From Bacillus_I endophytica_A (GTDB lineage Bacteria > Bacillota > Bacilli > Bacillales > Bacillaceae_H): a DNA stretch of 64,000 nucleotides. Positions 52,140 to 60,219 of this stretch are shown here, one piece after another. Positions within the stretch are counted from its first letter, which is position 1. Each line of letters opens with the position of its first letter. The notes beneath the pieces are model-generated. The model was not told where the DNA came from, ran no database searches, and saw only the letters and a list, made by a program, of their open reading frames with translations. The translations under genes were made by a program, and so were the position numbers. The stretch spans positions 284,269 to 348,268 of the forward strand of contig NZ_JALAMS010000011.1 of the NCBI RefSeq assembly GCF_026790145.1, in the 5' to 3' direction.

Positions 52140-52964
52140 ATGAAAAGTAAAATTGATGTAATTGCTAGTGAAGAATCATTTAACAACCTTTCTAGCTTTG
52201 ATGAAATTGAAGAAATGAATAGAACTGTAAGACTTTATAAAGATATACTTCATGATGTTATTAAACGTGCAGATGTAAAAGTACGCCTTATTAATTTATT
52301 GGAACTTTTAAAACGTTACAGTTGCAAACAATTAGGCGTGAGTTATATGTGTAAGAACACAATTGCATCTAAATTAGAAGTGTCTTATAAAACCGTGCAA
52401 CGTTTAATGAAGAAATTAGAAGACCTAGGCATGATCCGTCAAGTAGCTATGAAGCGTAAAAAAGATATGTTACAAACCTCTAATGCAGTACTTATTGTCC
52501 CAAATGAAGATCTGTCCGACAAGACTTCCTCTAAAAAGTCCGAGAAGTGTCCGACCAATAAAACAACTTCATCTTCTTTAAAACAAAAGATAAATAATAA
52601 AGAACGTAAAGCTGTTTCTGTATTAAATGATAAGGTTAATCAATTTAAAGAGTCTAACTATATTGCTCATTGGGTTCCAGAACAATTTGCAAACTTAGCA
52701 ATCTGTTATTATAACCAAGCTGAAACTGTACAAGAATTTTGGAAAGTCATTAAGCAATCTAATAGAGTTATAGACCACAGTGAGCAAAAAAGAGCCTTTA
52801 ATCCTAAACAAGAATTACATATTGGAATTAAAGCATTTAAAGAGTTTGTTATGAAGATTAAACAAAATAAGAATGTAAAAAATAAATTTGGATACTTTAA
52901 CGGCATTGTAAATAACTTGATGGACAAGCTTTTCTTTGATGATGAATTCTTACAGAATTATTGA
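52140..52964 (+). CDS. Helix-turn-helix protein, plasmid-replication-like
   Basis: 274 aa, basic and AT-rich. The N-terminal third carries a winged HTH: VSYMCKNTIASKLEVSYKTV followed by QRLMKKLEDLGMIRQV. A Ser/Lys/Thr-rich linker (residues ~125-150) precedes a C-terminal helical domain with many aromatic residues. ATG 52140 follows AAAGGAG at eight bases; a frame back to 52083 runs through the terminator and is not used. Similar proteins are found on Bacillus plasmids and mobile islands, but a replication role is only a guess. Confidence 0.7.
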   Translation: MKSKIDVIASEESFNNLSSFDEIEEMNRTVRLYKDILHDVIKRADVKVRLINLLELLKRYSCKQLGVSYMCKNTIASKLEVSYKTVQRLMKKLEDLGMIRQVAMKRKKDMLQTSNAVLIVPNEDLSDKTSSKKSEKCPTNKTTSSSLKQKINNKERKAVSVLNDKVNQFKESNYIAHWVPEQFANLAICYYNQAETVQEFWKVIKQSNRVIDHSEQKRAFNPKQELHIGIKAFKEFVMKIKQNKNVKNKFGYFNGIVNNLMDKLFFDDEFLQNY

Positions 52965-53289
52965 GCCAAATTTAGTTTACCATTTTTAAGCCTATGTTTT
53001 GATTGCTGAACAGGTCTTGATTGTGGACGGTCACTGGTCACTGAATAAATCAGGTTCAATATTTCCTTTACCAAACTTGTATTCCACAATAAGGTGCTTT
53101 GGTTCTCTTAATAATTTAATATCCATGTAGCAATTCACAATTTCTAGGAATTGTGAAATCTTTTGAGAACCCTTTTTAATCTTATTTTCTTCAAGTGTAT
53201 AAACGAATATTTCTTAATAAGGTAGTAATCACCAATTATATATAGTAATATTTCACTTGGTATTTTGAACTAAAATAGGGGGAACAAAT
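52965..53289. other. Intergenic region with a possible gene remnant
   Basis: About 325 bases. On the minus strand a frame of about 55 codons from 53216 down to about 53040 reads protein-like (YTLEENKIKKGSQKISQFLE, IVEYKFGKGNIEPDLF) but has no start codon or ribosome site, so it may be a decayed gene. The palindrome TTCACAATT / AATTGTGAA (53134-53157) lies inside it. Confidence 0.35.
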
Positions 53290-54039
53290 ATGAAAAAATT
53301 AAGTCTATTTGCATGCGTCACAGCTCTTTCACTTATTTTATCAGCCTGTGGAAGCAATGAAGATGCAAGTACCAATGAATCCAGTGACAAAAAGGAAGAA
53401 ACCACTGTTGCTGATCAAAAGGATGTAAATAATAAAGAGGATAATGAAAAAGATAGTGCAGTAAAAGAAGAATCAAAAGAAGAAACAAAAGAAAAGTCAG
53501 AAGATGGCTGGAAGGTTAAAGAAGGGCTAGGAAAAGCAAAAGACTATGGTTATGGTTATAATGATGAAGCTGGAATTGATGGAACAGATACGCCTAGTAA
53601 GCCAATTGCATTCGGTCCTGTTAATTTGTATATCGAAAATATGACAGTTGCAGACATTAAGCCAGAAGAAAGTATGAAAGCAATGTTTAATGATTTAGAT
53701 AAAGTACGTGCTGTTATCGTAACAATGAAAGCAGAAAACACTTCTGATCAAGATATTACGTTCGACCCAAACCAAGCTGTTTTAGTAACAGACACTGGTG
53801 AACAAATCGAATCTGAAATGATTATGATGGGCGAAGTTGGTGGTGACTTCTTAGGTAAAGTTAAGAAGGAAGGTCAAGCATGGTGGTTGATTAAGGATAA
53901 TACAAAAGATATTAAAAATATTAAGATGGTTATCCCGTCACCATATGAGACAGATAGCTTAGAAGATATTGCTCAAGAAAAACGATTAGACTTTGAAATC
54001 TTAAATCCTGAAGATGCAAAGAAACGTGACGAAAAATAA
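53290..54039 (+). CDS. DUF4352/DUF5067-like secreted lipoprotein
   Basis: 249 aa: lipoprotein signal ending in LILSAC (Cys 20), a long Glu/Lys/Asp-rich spacer (residues ~25-75), then an immunoglobulin-like beta domain (VNLYIENMTVADIKPEES, VRAVIVTMKAENTSDQDITF, TDTGEQIESEMIMMGEVGGD). Such domains are common in cell-surface lipoproteins of Bacilli; function unknown. GGGGGAAC ribosome site. Part of the accessory island. Confidence 0.78.
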   Translation: MKKLSLFACVTALSLILSACGSNEDASTNESSDKKEETTVADQKDVNNKEDNEKDSAVKEESKEETKEKSEDGWKVKEGLGKAKDYGYGYNDEAGIDGTDTPSKPIAFGPVNLYIENMTVADIKPEESMKAMFNDLDKVRAVIVTMKAENTSDQDITFDPNQAVLVTDTGEQIESEMIMMGEVGGDFLGKVKKEGQAWWLIKDNTKDIKNIKMVIPSPYETDSLEDIAQEKRLDFEILNPEDAKKRDEK

Positions 54040-54044
54040 AAAAT

Positions 54045-54072
54045 AAGCCCCTATCCAATGGATAAGGGCTTT
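54045..54072. terminator. Terminator after the lipoprotein gene
   Basis: AAGCCCCTATCC / GGATAAGGGCTT (one bulge) followed by TGTTTGTG. Nearly the same sequence recurs at 55956-55982. Confidence 0.8.
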
Positions 54073-54179
54073 GTTTGTGTACCACCCACCTATTGGTAGA
54101 CGAACAAACAGAATAGGTTATGTTTGTTTACTTGTTAATGTTCACTCTGACCAATTTATTATCTAATTGTGTTTGATAT

Positions 54180-54515
54180 TCAGTCTTTAAACCTTTCTGG
54201 AAGTTTATTTTTCCAAATCAATATCAGTTCTTTAAACTGTTCAGTTTCTATTGTATTTTTATTAGGTTCTTTACTTGTGAAAAAATGTTCAAGAATCGTC
54301 ATATCCTTTTTAATAAAAGCACTTGTAGCATTTAATTGAATCTCAAAATTATCATATGAGCCATTTAAAACCTTTTCAATATATTCAATATACTCGTCTG
54401 CTTCTTCCTCTGTCGCAATATCTTCTACAAAATCGGAGAATAACCCTATTTCATCTGGTAGTTTTATCCTCAATAAATCAAAGTGATCTCGATAAAATTT
54501 ATATGAATATTTCAT
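54180..54515 (-). CDS. Probable immunity protein for the EndoU toxin
   Basis: 111 aa, acidic (e.g. DFVEDIATEEEADEYIEYIE) with an aromatic N-terminus (MKYSYKFYRDHFDLLRIKLP). It starts 3 bp after the toxin stop, the usual place of the cognate immunity gene in polymorphic toxin loci. GGAGGTAAAGT precedes the ATG. I do not recognise an established immunity family, so the assignment is by position and charge. Confidence 0.65.
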   Translation of the reverse strand: MKYSYKFYRDHFDLLRIKLPDEIGLFSDFVEDIATEEEADEYIEYIEKVLNGSYDNFEIQLNATSAFIKKDMTILEHFFTSKEPNKNTIETEQFKELILIWKNKLPERFKD

Positions 54516-54518
54516 ACT

Positions 54519-55808
54519 TTACCTCCTTTTATAAATTGGATATGCCGTAGCAATCGAACCATCTTTATTTAAATACATGTCAATCCATATCCCGGAAGAT
54601 GTTTTACCTGAAAATTTGTTTTCATCTATTTGCGTTTTATTATCATAAGCTTCATTAATAGCTTCAAGTACTTGCACACGATTCCAATCTTTTGGAAAGA
54701 AACTTGATTTGGCTAATTTTATTTCCCCATTAATTTCAACTTTCGCTTTATAAATTCCATTTTTATCAGGCTTTGTCTCCGTACCTGGAACTAGCTTAGC
54801 CCCCCCCATCATACTTTCATGATGGTAACCAACAACTTTGTTCTTTTTCTCTCTCCTGTTCCATTTAACTTCCCCATGGTAGATATGTTTCATAGTTTTT
54901 AACGTATATCTATTTTCTCCTAACTTTTTAGCAAAGCTCCAGTTCATCCCCTTAAGGTTTTGTAAAAGATTATTCACATAATTCATGTTAATAACATTAC
55001 GGGGTGGAGTATTACGCACACCAGCCACTGCGGGCTGCAAGGCTGGTGCTTTTTGTTTCACAGTTGCTTTATGAGCTTCTTTTACATTCTTACCTGCTTC
55101 CTTTAGAAGCTTCTTACTACCGGAAGCTCCCTTAACAGCTAAACCTGCTCCTTTGTCTCCAATAGCTGCAAGTCCAATCTCTGTTCCTGCATAAGAAAAA
55201 AAGTGACTGCGACTATAAGCATCACCATGAATAAGTTTCTCATCTACCGCAGTAACTACCCCATCCTTCACTGTGTTATATGTACGAATGGGATGCTTTC
55301 CTGCTTCATAGACTCCTTTGGCTGTGTCAACGGTGCTGTCTACAGGATGTTTCGCAAAAGAAACGATCCCATCCCATGTATCTGAAAGGGCGTCTCCCGC
55401 TCCATCACCTATTCCTTTTAATGATTGGGTAAAAGCATTTCCTTCTTCTTTCTCTTTTTTCTTCTTACTTGATCCTTCTGCCTTTCCTTTAGACGTTTTT
55501 TGAGGAGCAATTTCACTATCTAACCCTAGCGCCTGAAGAAGAGCTTCATCCGCTGCTTTTAATTCCTGATACGTTTTTGAAACGACTTGCCCTGCTTTCC
55601 CTAACTCCTCGCTATAATCTCGTATGCTCTTCTCCAATTCCTGCTGCAGGCCCTCTAATTCTCCATTCCATACTCCACTTAGTTCAGATAGAGCTCCTGA
55701 CAAAGAAAAGCTAAGCTGCCCTGGAATTGCATCTATTTTTGCTTTTGCATTTTTGGTTTTTTGTTCAAGATTTTTAAGCTCATTTAAGTCTGCTTGAATC
55801 GTCCCCAT
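54519..55808 (-). CDS. Polymorphic toxin with C-terminal EndoU nuclease domain
   Basis: 429 aa from ATG 55808 (AAAGGA ten bases before); the frame is open to 55862. N-terminus (residues 1-110): helical, secretion-type domain with SLSGALSELSGVWNGELEGL, as in WXG/LXG-like proteins. Middle (about 150-270): PT-TG-like pre-toxin region (FAKHPVDSTVDTAKGVYEAG, VDEKLIHGDAYSRSHFFSYA). C-terminus (about 307-429): EndoU RNase fold with MKHIYHGEVKWN, VVGYHHESM (catalytic His pair) and SGKTSSGIWIDMYL. It probably cleaves RNA (tRNA) in competing bacteria after export by a type VII secretion system, encoded elsewhere. Confidence 0.85.
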   Translation of the reverse strand: MGTIQADLNELKNLEQKTKNAKAKIDAIPGQLSFSLSGALSELSGVWNGELEGLQQELEKSIRDYSEELGKAGQVVSKTYQELKAADEALLQALGLDSEIAPQKTSKGKAEGSSKKKKEKEEGNAFTQSLKGIGDGAGDALSDTWDGIVSFAKHPVDSTVDTAKGVYEAGKHPIRTYNTVKDGVVTAVDEKLIHGDAYSRSHFFSYAGTEIGLAAIGDKGAGLAVKGASGSKKLLKEAGKNVKEAHKATVKQKAPALQPAVAGVRNTPPRNVINMNYVNNLLQNLKGMNWSFAKKLGENRYTLKTMKHIYHGEVKWNRREKKNKVVGYHHESMMGGAKLVPGTETKPDKNGIYKAKVEINGEIKLAKSSFFPKDWNRVQVLEAINEAYDNKTQIDENKFSGKTSSGIWIDMYLNKDGSIATAYPIYKRR

Positions 55809-55955
55809 GTCTAGAACATCCTTTCCAAGTTTTCCACCAACTAACATTTTACAACTTTTCAAATAGAAAAGAAGGATGAAATAAAAAGTGAATCAAAAAT
55901 GAATCAGGAGAACTAGACTGAAAGCACTAAACTTTCAAGTTCACTGTATAATAAT

Positions 55956-55982
55956 AAAGCCCCTATCCACGGATAAGGGTTT
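55956..55982 (-). terminator. Terminator, near copy of the 54045 hairpin
   Basis: AAAGCCCCTATCC / GGATAAGGGTTT; on the minus strand it follows the 51-aa ORF and is followed by an AT-rich stretch. Confidence 0.6.
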
Positions 55983-56137
55983 CATTTGGATGAAGGTTCT
56001 GTCACGAGTTGCATAGAAAGAACATCTTTCTCGGAAATGCCTAACAGCTTCATTTCTTGCTGTAAAGAGCGACCTTCTACCTTTTTTATAAATTTTGTAG
56101 TTCCGTCTCTTAACGTATATTCTTCATACATTGCCAT
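55982..56137 (-). CDS. Small hypothetical protein upstream of the toxin gene
   Basis: 51 aa: MAMYEEYTLRDGTTKFIKKV, EGRSLQQEMKLLGISEKDVL, then SMQLVTEPSSK. AAGGAG eight bases before ATG 56137. It begins 5 bp after the 56143 ORF stops and lies upstream of the toxin, separated by a terminator. Possibly an orphan part of the toxin locus. Family unknown. Confidence 0.6.
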   Translation of the reverse strand: MAMYEEYTLRDGTTKFIKKVEGRSLQQEMKLLGISEKDVLSMQLVTEPSSK

Positions 56138-56142
56138 TTTAT

Positions 56143-56334
56143 TTACTCCTTTATTATATTGTCAAAGCTATTAAACTTAAATGCAATTATTTCATCTGTA
56201 TCCTTATCATGTATGAGAGAAACTCTCCCCTCCATTACGAGTTCTCCCATTATAGTATCAAAAAATTGTTCATCGTATTTAAACCCTAACTTTATTCCCG
56301 TTCGTAATGCTAAACTTTGATGAACCCATTTCAT
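56143..56334 (-). CDS. Hypothetical fragment, 5' end unclear
   Basis: 63 aa from ATG 56334, but coding character goes further upstream without a start (VLIEEDHNTPVYPTTKAIMK), and another frame beginning at ATG 56431 (MKDLEYLLILSMP) would join it by one frameshift near 56390. No good ribosome site. Probably the remains of a ~95-aa immunity-type gene. LVMEGRVSLIHDKDTDEIIA gives no family match that I can name. Confidence 0.45.
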   Translation of the reverse strand: MKWVHQSLALRTGIKLGFKYDEQFFDTIMGELVMEGRVSLIHDKDTDEIIAFKFNSFDNIIKE

Positions 56335-56488
56335 TATAGCTTTGGTAGTAGGATAAACTGGAGTATTATGATCCTCTTCAATTAAAACCTTAGGGCATTG
56401 AAAGAATCAGCAGATATTCTAGGTCTTTCATATCGATAAAAGTTGAAATATGCTTATATATAATAAATCACAAAAGGAGAGGAATATA

Positions 56489-57142
56489 ATGACACAAGAG
56501 AATAAGAAAACAAAATTACTTTTCAAAAATTTACCGTCTTTATTGAAAGATATGGAGCGAAAAAAATGGATTATTGATTCATTTCCATTTAGATACAAAG
56601 ATAGACAGTATATTGTGTTATTAACTCGATACAAAGAAACTGAGAGGAAGCCACGTGAACATGCTAAAGCTAAAGTTGAATTTATATCGAGAGACAATAT
56701 AAATAATTCGGTTTTGGGCTATGTTGATTTTTTCAATGTTCATTTTGATAATGTAAAAGATTTTTGTAACTTTTTTAATGTAAAAATAGGAAATGCAAAT
56801 AGAGATTTATTCAAAGATTTTTCTCGAATCTTTTCTGAATTTATTCCTAAAGAAAAAGTTATTGATAAAAATGATATAGAAAGAAAGCTAATCGGAAGTC
56901 GCGTAGAGGGGAATAACCCCAAAGCAATATACTGTTATGATGTGCGACGGAATGGAAGGAAAGAAGATGGATCAACAAATAAACGAAGCATTGAAAATAG
57001 TAATAAAGCACAAGCACTACGTCCTGAACTATATGAACAATATAGGAAGGACGAGAATTTGAGCTTTTTCTTTTCAGATAAAGAAGAAGATAAAAGAAGA
57101 AATGAAGAGATTATGGAATTATTTTCTAAACGAAGAACTTAA
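56489..57142 (+). CDS. DUF6037-type hypothetical protein
   Basis: 217 aa, lysine-rich and AT-rich. ATG 56489 follows AAAGGAGAGG. FRYKDRQYIVLLTRYKETER, LGYVDFFNVHFDNVKDFCNF and the C-terminal basic segment NPKAIYCYDVRRNGRKEDGS fit the DUF6037 group by my recollection; there is no known activity. It is in the accessory island, opposite to the toxin locus. Confidence 0.65.
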   Translation: MTQENKKTKLLFKNLPSLLKDMERKKWIIDSFPFRYKDRQYIVLLTRYKETERKPREHAKAKVEFISRDNINNSVLGYVDFFNVHFDNVKDFCNFFNVKIGNANRDLFKDFSRIFSEFIPKEKVIDKNDIERKLIGSRVEGNNPKAIYCYDVRRNGRKEDGSTNKRSIENSNKAQALRPELYEQYRKDENLSFFFSDKEEDKRRNEEIMELFSKRRT

Positions 57143-57254
57143 GAGTTTACTTTTAAGCTCTTAGCAATTCACCAGTACAGGCAAAATTATGCTAGTGTTG
57201 TTTTTTCTTTTTCTATTTATATTGGCTTATAAGGGAAAAGGGGGAGTTAACCAA

Positions 57255-57290
57255 ACCATCCGTAAAAGTATACTTTTATGGACGGTGTTT
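57255..57290 (+). terminator. Long hairpin after the DUF6037 gene
   Basis: ACC-TCCGTAAAAGTA / TACTTTTATGGA-GGT, about 16 pairs, followed by GTTTTTAT on the plus strand. Confidence 0.75.
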
Positions 57291-57374
57291 TTATAAAGAC
57301 TTATTAAAGAGGGATAGAATTTAAGTAAAAAAATAGAGTATTTTGTATAATGTGGTGAGGGAGGGATGAAAGGA

Positions 57375-57836
57375 ATGATTGAAGGATTATATGAAGCACA
57401 TTTGCCAGTGAGCAACTTAAAACGTTCCATAGAATTTTATAAAGGACTTGGTCTAGAATTTTCGCATAGTCATGAGGATAGGTTGGCATTTTTGTGGATT
57501 AAAAAGAATAAAAGTTGGTTAGGACTTTGGGAAACAGATAAAGTAGAACTAGAATATCATCCTTCCATAAGGCACATTGCTTTTCAAGTTTCTTTAGATG
57601 GTTTAAGACATTCCGTTTCATGGTTAAATGAAAGAGGTTATAAACCTAGAGAAGCATTTGGTTTCGAACCTGTTGAACCATTCGTTATGGCACACAGTGG
57701 TATGGCTCATGCCAAAATTCATTTTAATGACCCAGATGGAAATAGCTTAGAATTTATATGTAAGATAGACAATCCTAAGAATATTACAAAACGAATGTAC
57801 CTAAGTGAATGGGAACAATTAAATCAAAATGATTAA
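57375..57836 (+). CDS. VOC family protein, paralogue of the 32544 gene
   Basis: 153 aa, glyoxalase/bleomycin-resistance fold. LYEAHLPVSNLKRSIEFY, FLWIKKNKSWLGLWETDKV and HFNDPDGNSLEFICK match the 32544-33011 product block by block. Start set to ATG 57375 by alignment with the paralogue and GGAGGG upstream; ATG 57366 is possible. Function unknown. Confidence 0.83.
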   Translation: MIEGLYEAHLPVSNLKRSIEFYKGLGLEFSHSHEDRLAFLWIKKNKSWLGLWETDKVELEYHPSIRHIAFQVSLDGLRHSVSWLNERGYKPREAFGFEPVEPFVMAHSGMAHAKIHFNDPDGNSLEFICKIDNPKNITKRMYLSEWEQLNQND

Positions 57837-57972
57837 TACTTCTCAAAAAGGCATATAAAACAAAGAGTAGTTAAAAGGCTTGGATTTTGCATTCAGTAGT
57901 GGTGTTCTATAAAACCACAAGATAATGAACAAAGTGTATAACTAATCAGCTCCTTGAAAATGATTAAATCCA

Positions 57973-58003
57973 AAAAAAGTCCGTCCTAAGATGGGGCGGA
58001 TTT
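57973..58003 (-). terminator. Terminator of the cupin operon
   Basis: On the minus strand AATCCGCCCC / GGACGGACTT with mismatches, followed by TTTTTTT, about 35 bases after the cupin stop. Confidence 0.7.
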
Positions 58004-58036
58004 GTCATATCCAAGCTAATTTAGAGCACAGCCTGT

Positions 58037-58444
58037 TTATAATTTGTTATAGGTTTCATCATCGACAGGTTCCAACCATTCTGGTGTACCTGCAGTGATT
58101 GCAATGTGTTCAAACCAGCTATCTTTTGTAGCACCATGCCAGTGTTTTACACCATCATGGGTGACAACAACATCACCAGCTTTTAAGAATTGAGCAGGTT
58201 TTCCTTCTTCTTGGTACCAACCTTCGCCACCAGTTACTAATAAAAGTTGGAATCCATCACGATGAATGTGCCAGTTATTTCTGCATCCTGGCTCAAAGGT
58301 CACATTCCCAACACCAACGCTCACTTTAGGATCCGCAATTAACGTTTTTAGATAACTCTGTCCCACAAAAAATTGTGCATATGCGTCATTTTTTTCGCCT
58401 ACTGGGAAAATAACGCCATTTTTTACTTCTTCATGTTTTGCCAT
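58037..58444 (-). CDS. Cupin-domain protein
   Basis: 135-aa single-domain cupin. Motif 1 GNVTFEPGCRNNWHIHRDGF and motif 2 LKAGDVVVTHDGVKHWHGAT contain the metal-binding His/Glu set. This type is close to carboxymuconolactone-decarboxylase-associated cupins, and indeed a CMD gene is in the same operon. ATG 58444 follows TTGGAGG. Last gene of the CMD-SDR-cupin operon. Confidence 0.88.
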   Translation of the reverse strand: MAKHEEVKNGVIFPVGEKNDAYAQFFVGQSYLKTLIADPKVSVGVGNVTFEPGCRNNWHIHRDGFQLLLVTGGEGWYQEEGKPAQFLKAGDVVVTHDGVKHWHGATKDSWFEHIAITAGTPEWLEPVDDETYNKL

Positions 58445-58475
58445 TTTAATACCTCCAATAAACTTTATTTTTTTA

Positions 58476-59222
58476 TTAACCAACTTGAACAGTTGGACGA
58501 ACAATCAACTCATTGATAGCCACGGCTGATGGTTGATCAATGGCAAATGCAACGGTACGAGCAATACTATCAGCATCAATGGCTACTTTGTAAAATTCAT
58601 CTAATCCTGCTTTCATTGTTGGGTCTGTTGTAGTTTCTAACAATTCACTACTAACAGCACCTGGAGAAACAATCGTTACACGGATATTTGTTCCATTCAT
58701 TGCTTCTTCTTGGCGTAAACCTTCAGAAATGGCTCTTACCGCAAACTTGGTTCCGCAGTAAACCGTTCCACCAGGATAGATGTTATGTCCAGCTACTGAA
58801 GAAAGATTAATAACATGACCGGATTTGCGTTCTCTCATAGATGGAACGATAGCAGCGATGGCATATAAAACACCTTTGATGTTGACATCAATCATCTTAT
58901 CCCACTCATCCACTTTATTTTCAGCAAGAAACGCTTGTGGCATAATGCCCGCATTATTGACTAAAACGTCAATTTGTTCAAACTCTTTAAGAGCATACGC
59001 AGCGAGTTCTTCCATTTGTTCACGAGAGGTTACATCTACTACTTTATAAATAGCCTGTCCACCATTTGATTGAATCTCATCTTGCAATTTCTTCAAACGG
59101 TCTTCACGACGAGCTGCGAGTACCAACTTCGCACCTTTTGATGCAAGTTCTTTTGCTGTAGCTTCTCCAATTCCAGAAGAAGCACCCGTAATAATAACCA
59201 CTTTATCTTGAATATTAGACAT
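58476..59222 (-). CDS. Short-chain dehydrogenase/reductase
   Basis: 248-aa NAD(P)-dependent oxidoreductase. TGASSGIGEATAKELASKG (cofactor), NNAGIMPQ, then Ser in NLSSVAGHNIYPGG and the YxxxK in YCGTKFAVRAI. Classical SDR with Arg residues after the Gly motif suggesting NADPH (AARREDRLKK). Middle gene of a three-gene operon divergent from a TetR regulator. Substrate unknown. Confidence 0.92.
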   Translation of the reverse strand: MSNIQDKVVIITGASSGIGEATAKELASKGAKLVLAARREDRLKKLQDEIQSNGGQAIYKVVDVTSREQMEELAAYALKEFEQIDVLVNNAGIMPQAFLAENKVDEWDKMIDVNIKGVLYAIAAIVPSMRERKSGHVINLSSVAGHNIYPGGTVYCGTKFAVRAISEGLRQEEAMNGTNIRVTIVSPGAVSSELLETTTDPTMKAGLDEFYKVAIDADSIARTVAFAIDQPSAVAINELIVRPTVQVG

Positions 59223-59240
59223 AATAAATAACACCCTTTC

Positions 59241-59996
59241 TTAATTTTCAGGAATGATTTCATTGATGCAAGCAAATGCATTTAGTGTTCTTGGAAAGCC
59301 CATATATGGAAGGCAGTGGGTGATAGCTGTGATTAATGTTCCCTTGTCATTGCCTACATTTTTATTACCTTGTACATGTGCCTTCACTTGACCTTCGGCA
59401 CCGCCTAATGCACTTATGATACAGAGCGTTAGCAGCTCTCTTGTTTTCAAATCAAGTCCGCCACGAGTGTAGAAATCCCCGAAGCAAAAAGCAGAAAGAT
59501 ATTCTTGTATATGCTTTTGATTTAGTGGGGCACTCTCTTGCATTTTTTCAATGACATCACCAAATATCTCTACCTGTACTGCAAGCCCTTTATCAAAACG
59601 GTTATCTTCATCTACAGTCTTTTGGCTTTCGACTGGTAAAGCGATATTCTTCGCTTTGAAAACTTCATTGACTTCATTCATGGCATTCAATGTTTTGGGG
59701 AATCCAATGTACGGAGCACACTGGTAAACAGCCTCTTTAATTTCTACTGGTGTCACCCCAATATTCAGTGCCGCCCTGACATGTGCCTTAAGCTGGGGCA
59801 GTGTCTGGTTAGTTGTAAGCACCACTAGGGTGATCAACTCACGGTGTTTGTCACTCAGATTACCTTGATAGAAAACTTCTCCAAAAATAAAGTGGCTCAG
59901 AATGTCCTGGAAGTCCGGATCAGTAGAATAGGTAGTAGGTACTCCATCACCAAATAGCTGTTGAAATTTCTCCTTGCTCTTTTCAACGCGATTCAT
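59241..59996 (-). CDS. Tandem carboxymuconolactone decarboxylase (CMD/AhpD-like) family protein
   Basis: 251 aa with two CMD modules: residues ~30-115 (FIFGEVFYQGNLSDKHRELI, AVYQCAPYIGFPKTLNAMNE) and ~160-245 (FCFGDFYTRGGLDLKTRELL, AITHCLPYMGFPRTLNAFAC). The second module keeps one Cys (CLPYMGF), not the CXXC of AhpD. The family includes gamma-carboxymuconolactone decarboxylases and antioxidant proteins. First gene of the operon, transcribed from the operator region at 60080-60186. Confidence 0.9.
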   Translation of the reverse strand: MNRVEKSKEKFQQLFGDGVPTTYSTDPDFQDILSHFIFGEVFYQGNLSDKHRELITLVVLTTNQTLPQLKAHVRAALNIGVTPVEIKEAVYQCAPYIGFPKTLNAMNEVNEVFKAKNIALPVESQKTVDEDNRFDKGLAVQVEIFGDVIEKMQESAPLNQKHIQEYLSAFCFGDFYTRGGLDLKTRELLTLCIISALGGAEGQVKAHVQGNKNVGNDKGTLITAITHCLPYMGFPRTLNAFACINEIIPEN

Positions 59997-60079
59997 AAAT
60001 ACAACTCCTTTTTGAGTTTCATTAACTCTCCTATTATTCCGAAGGAAGTAAAATTTGATGTGTTAGAAAATCGTATATT

Positions 60080-60186
60080 GATGCGTTATCGCACATCTGT
60101 GTATAATATAAAATGAAAAGAGGATGTCTTCAACAATCAAAATGCTATAATTTGTGCGTTATTGCACAAGTTAATTAAACTTGTGC
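60080..60186. promoter_or_regulatory. Divergent promoters with three TetR-type palindromes
   Basis: Repeated motif TGCGTTATYGCACA: site 1 GATGCGTTATCGCACATC (60080-60097), site 2 TTGTGCGTTATTGCACAA (60152-60169) and an overlapping palindrome GCACAAGTT-AATTA-AACTTGTGC (60164-60186). Minus promoter: TTGAAG (60128-60133), 17 bp, TATATT (60105-60110), with site 1 just downstream. Plus promoter: TATAAT (60146-60151), with site 2 just downstream. The TetR product probably represses both genes. Confidence 0.8.
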
Positions 60187-60219
60187 GGTAATTTTTAAGA
60201 AAGTTTGGTGATGATTACA

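Noticed and set aside
57227..57489. Minus-strand ORFs opposite the second VOC gene
   Set aside because: Shadow frames of the VOC gene and its upstream hairpin.
52000..57900. Accessory island as an intact prophage
   Set aside because: No capsid, portal, terminase, tail or holin genes; the content is toxin, lipoprotein and orphan small genes.
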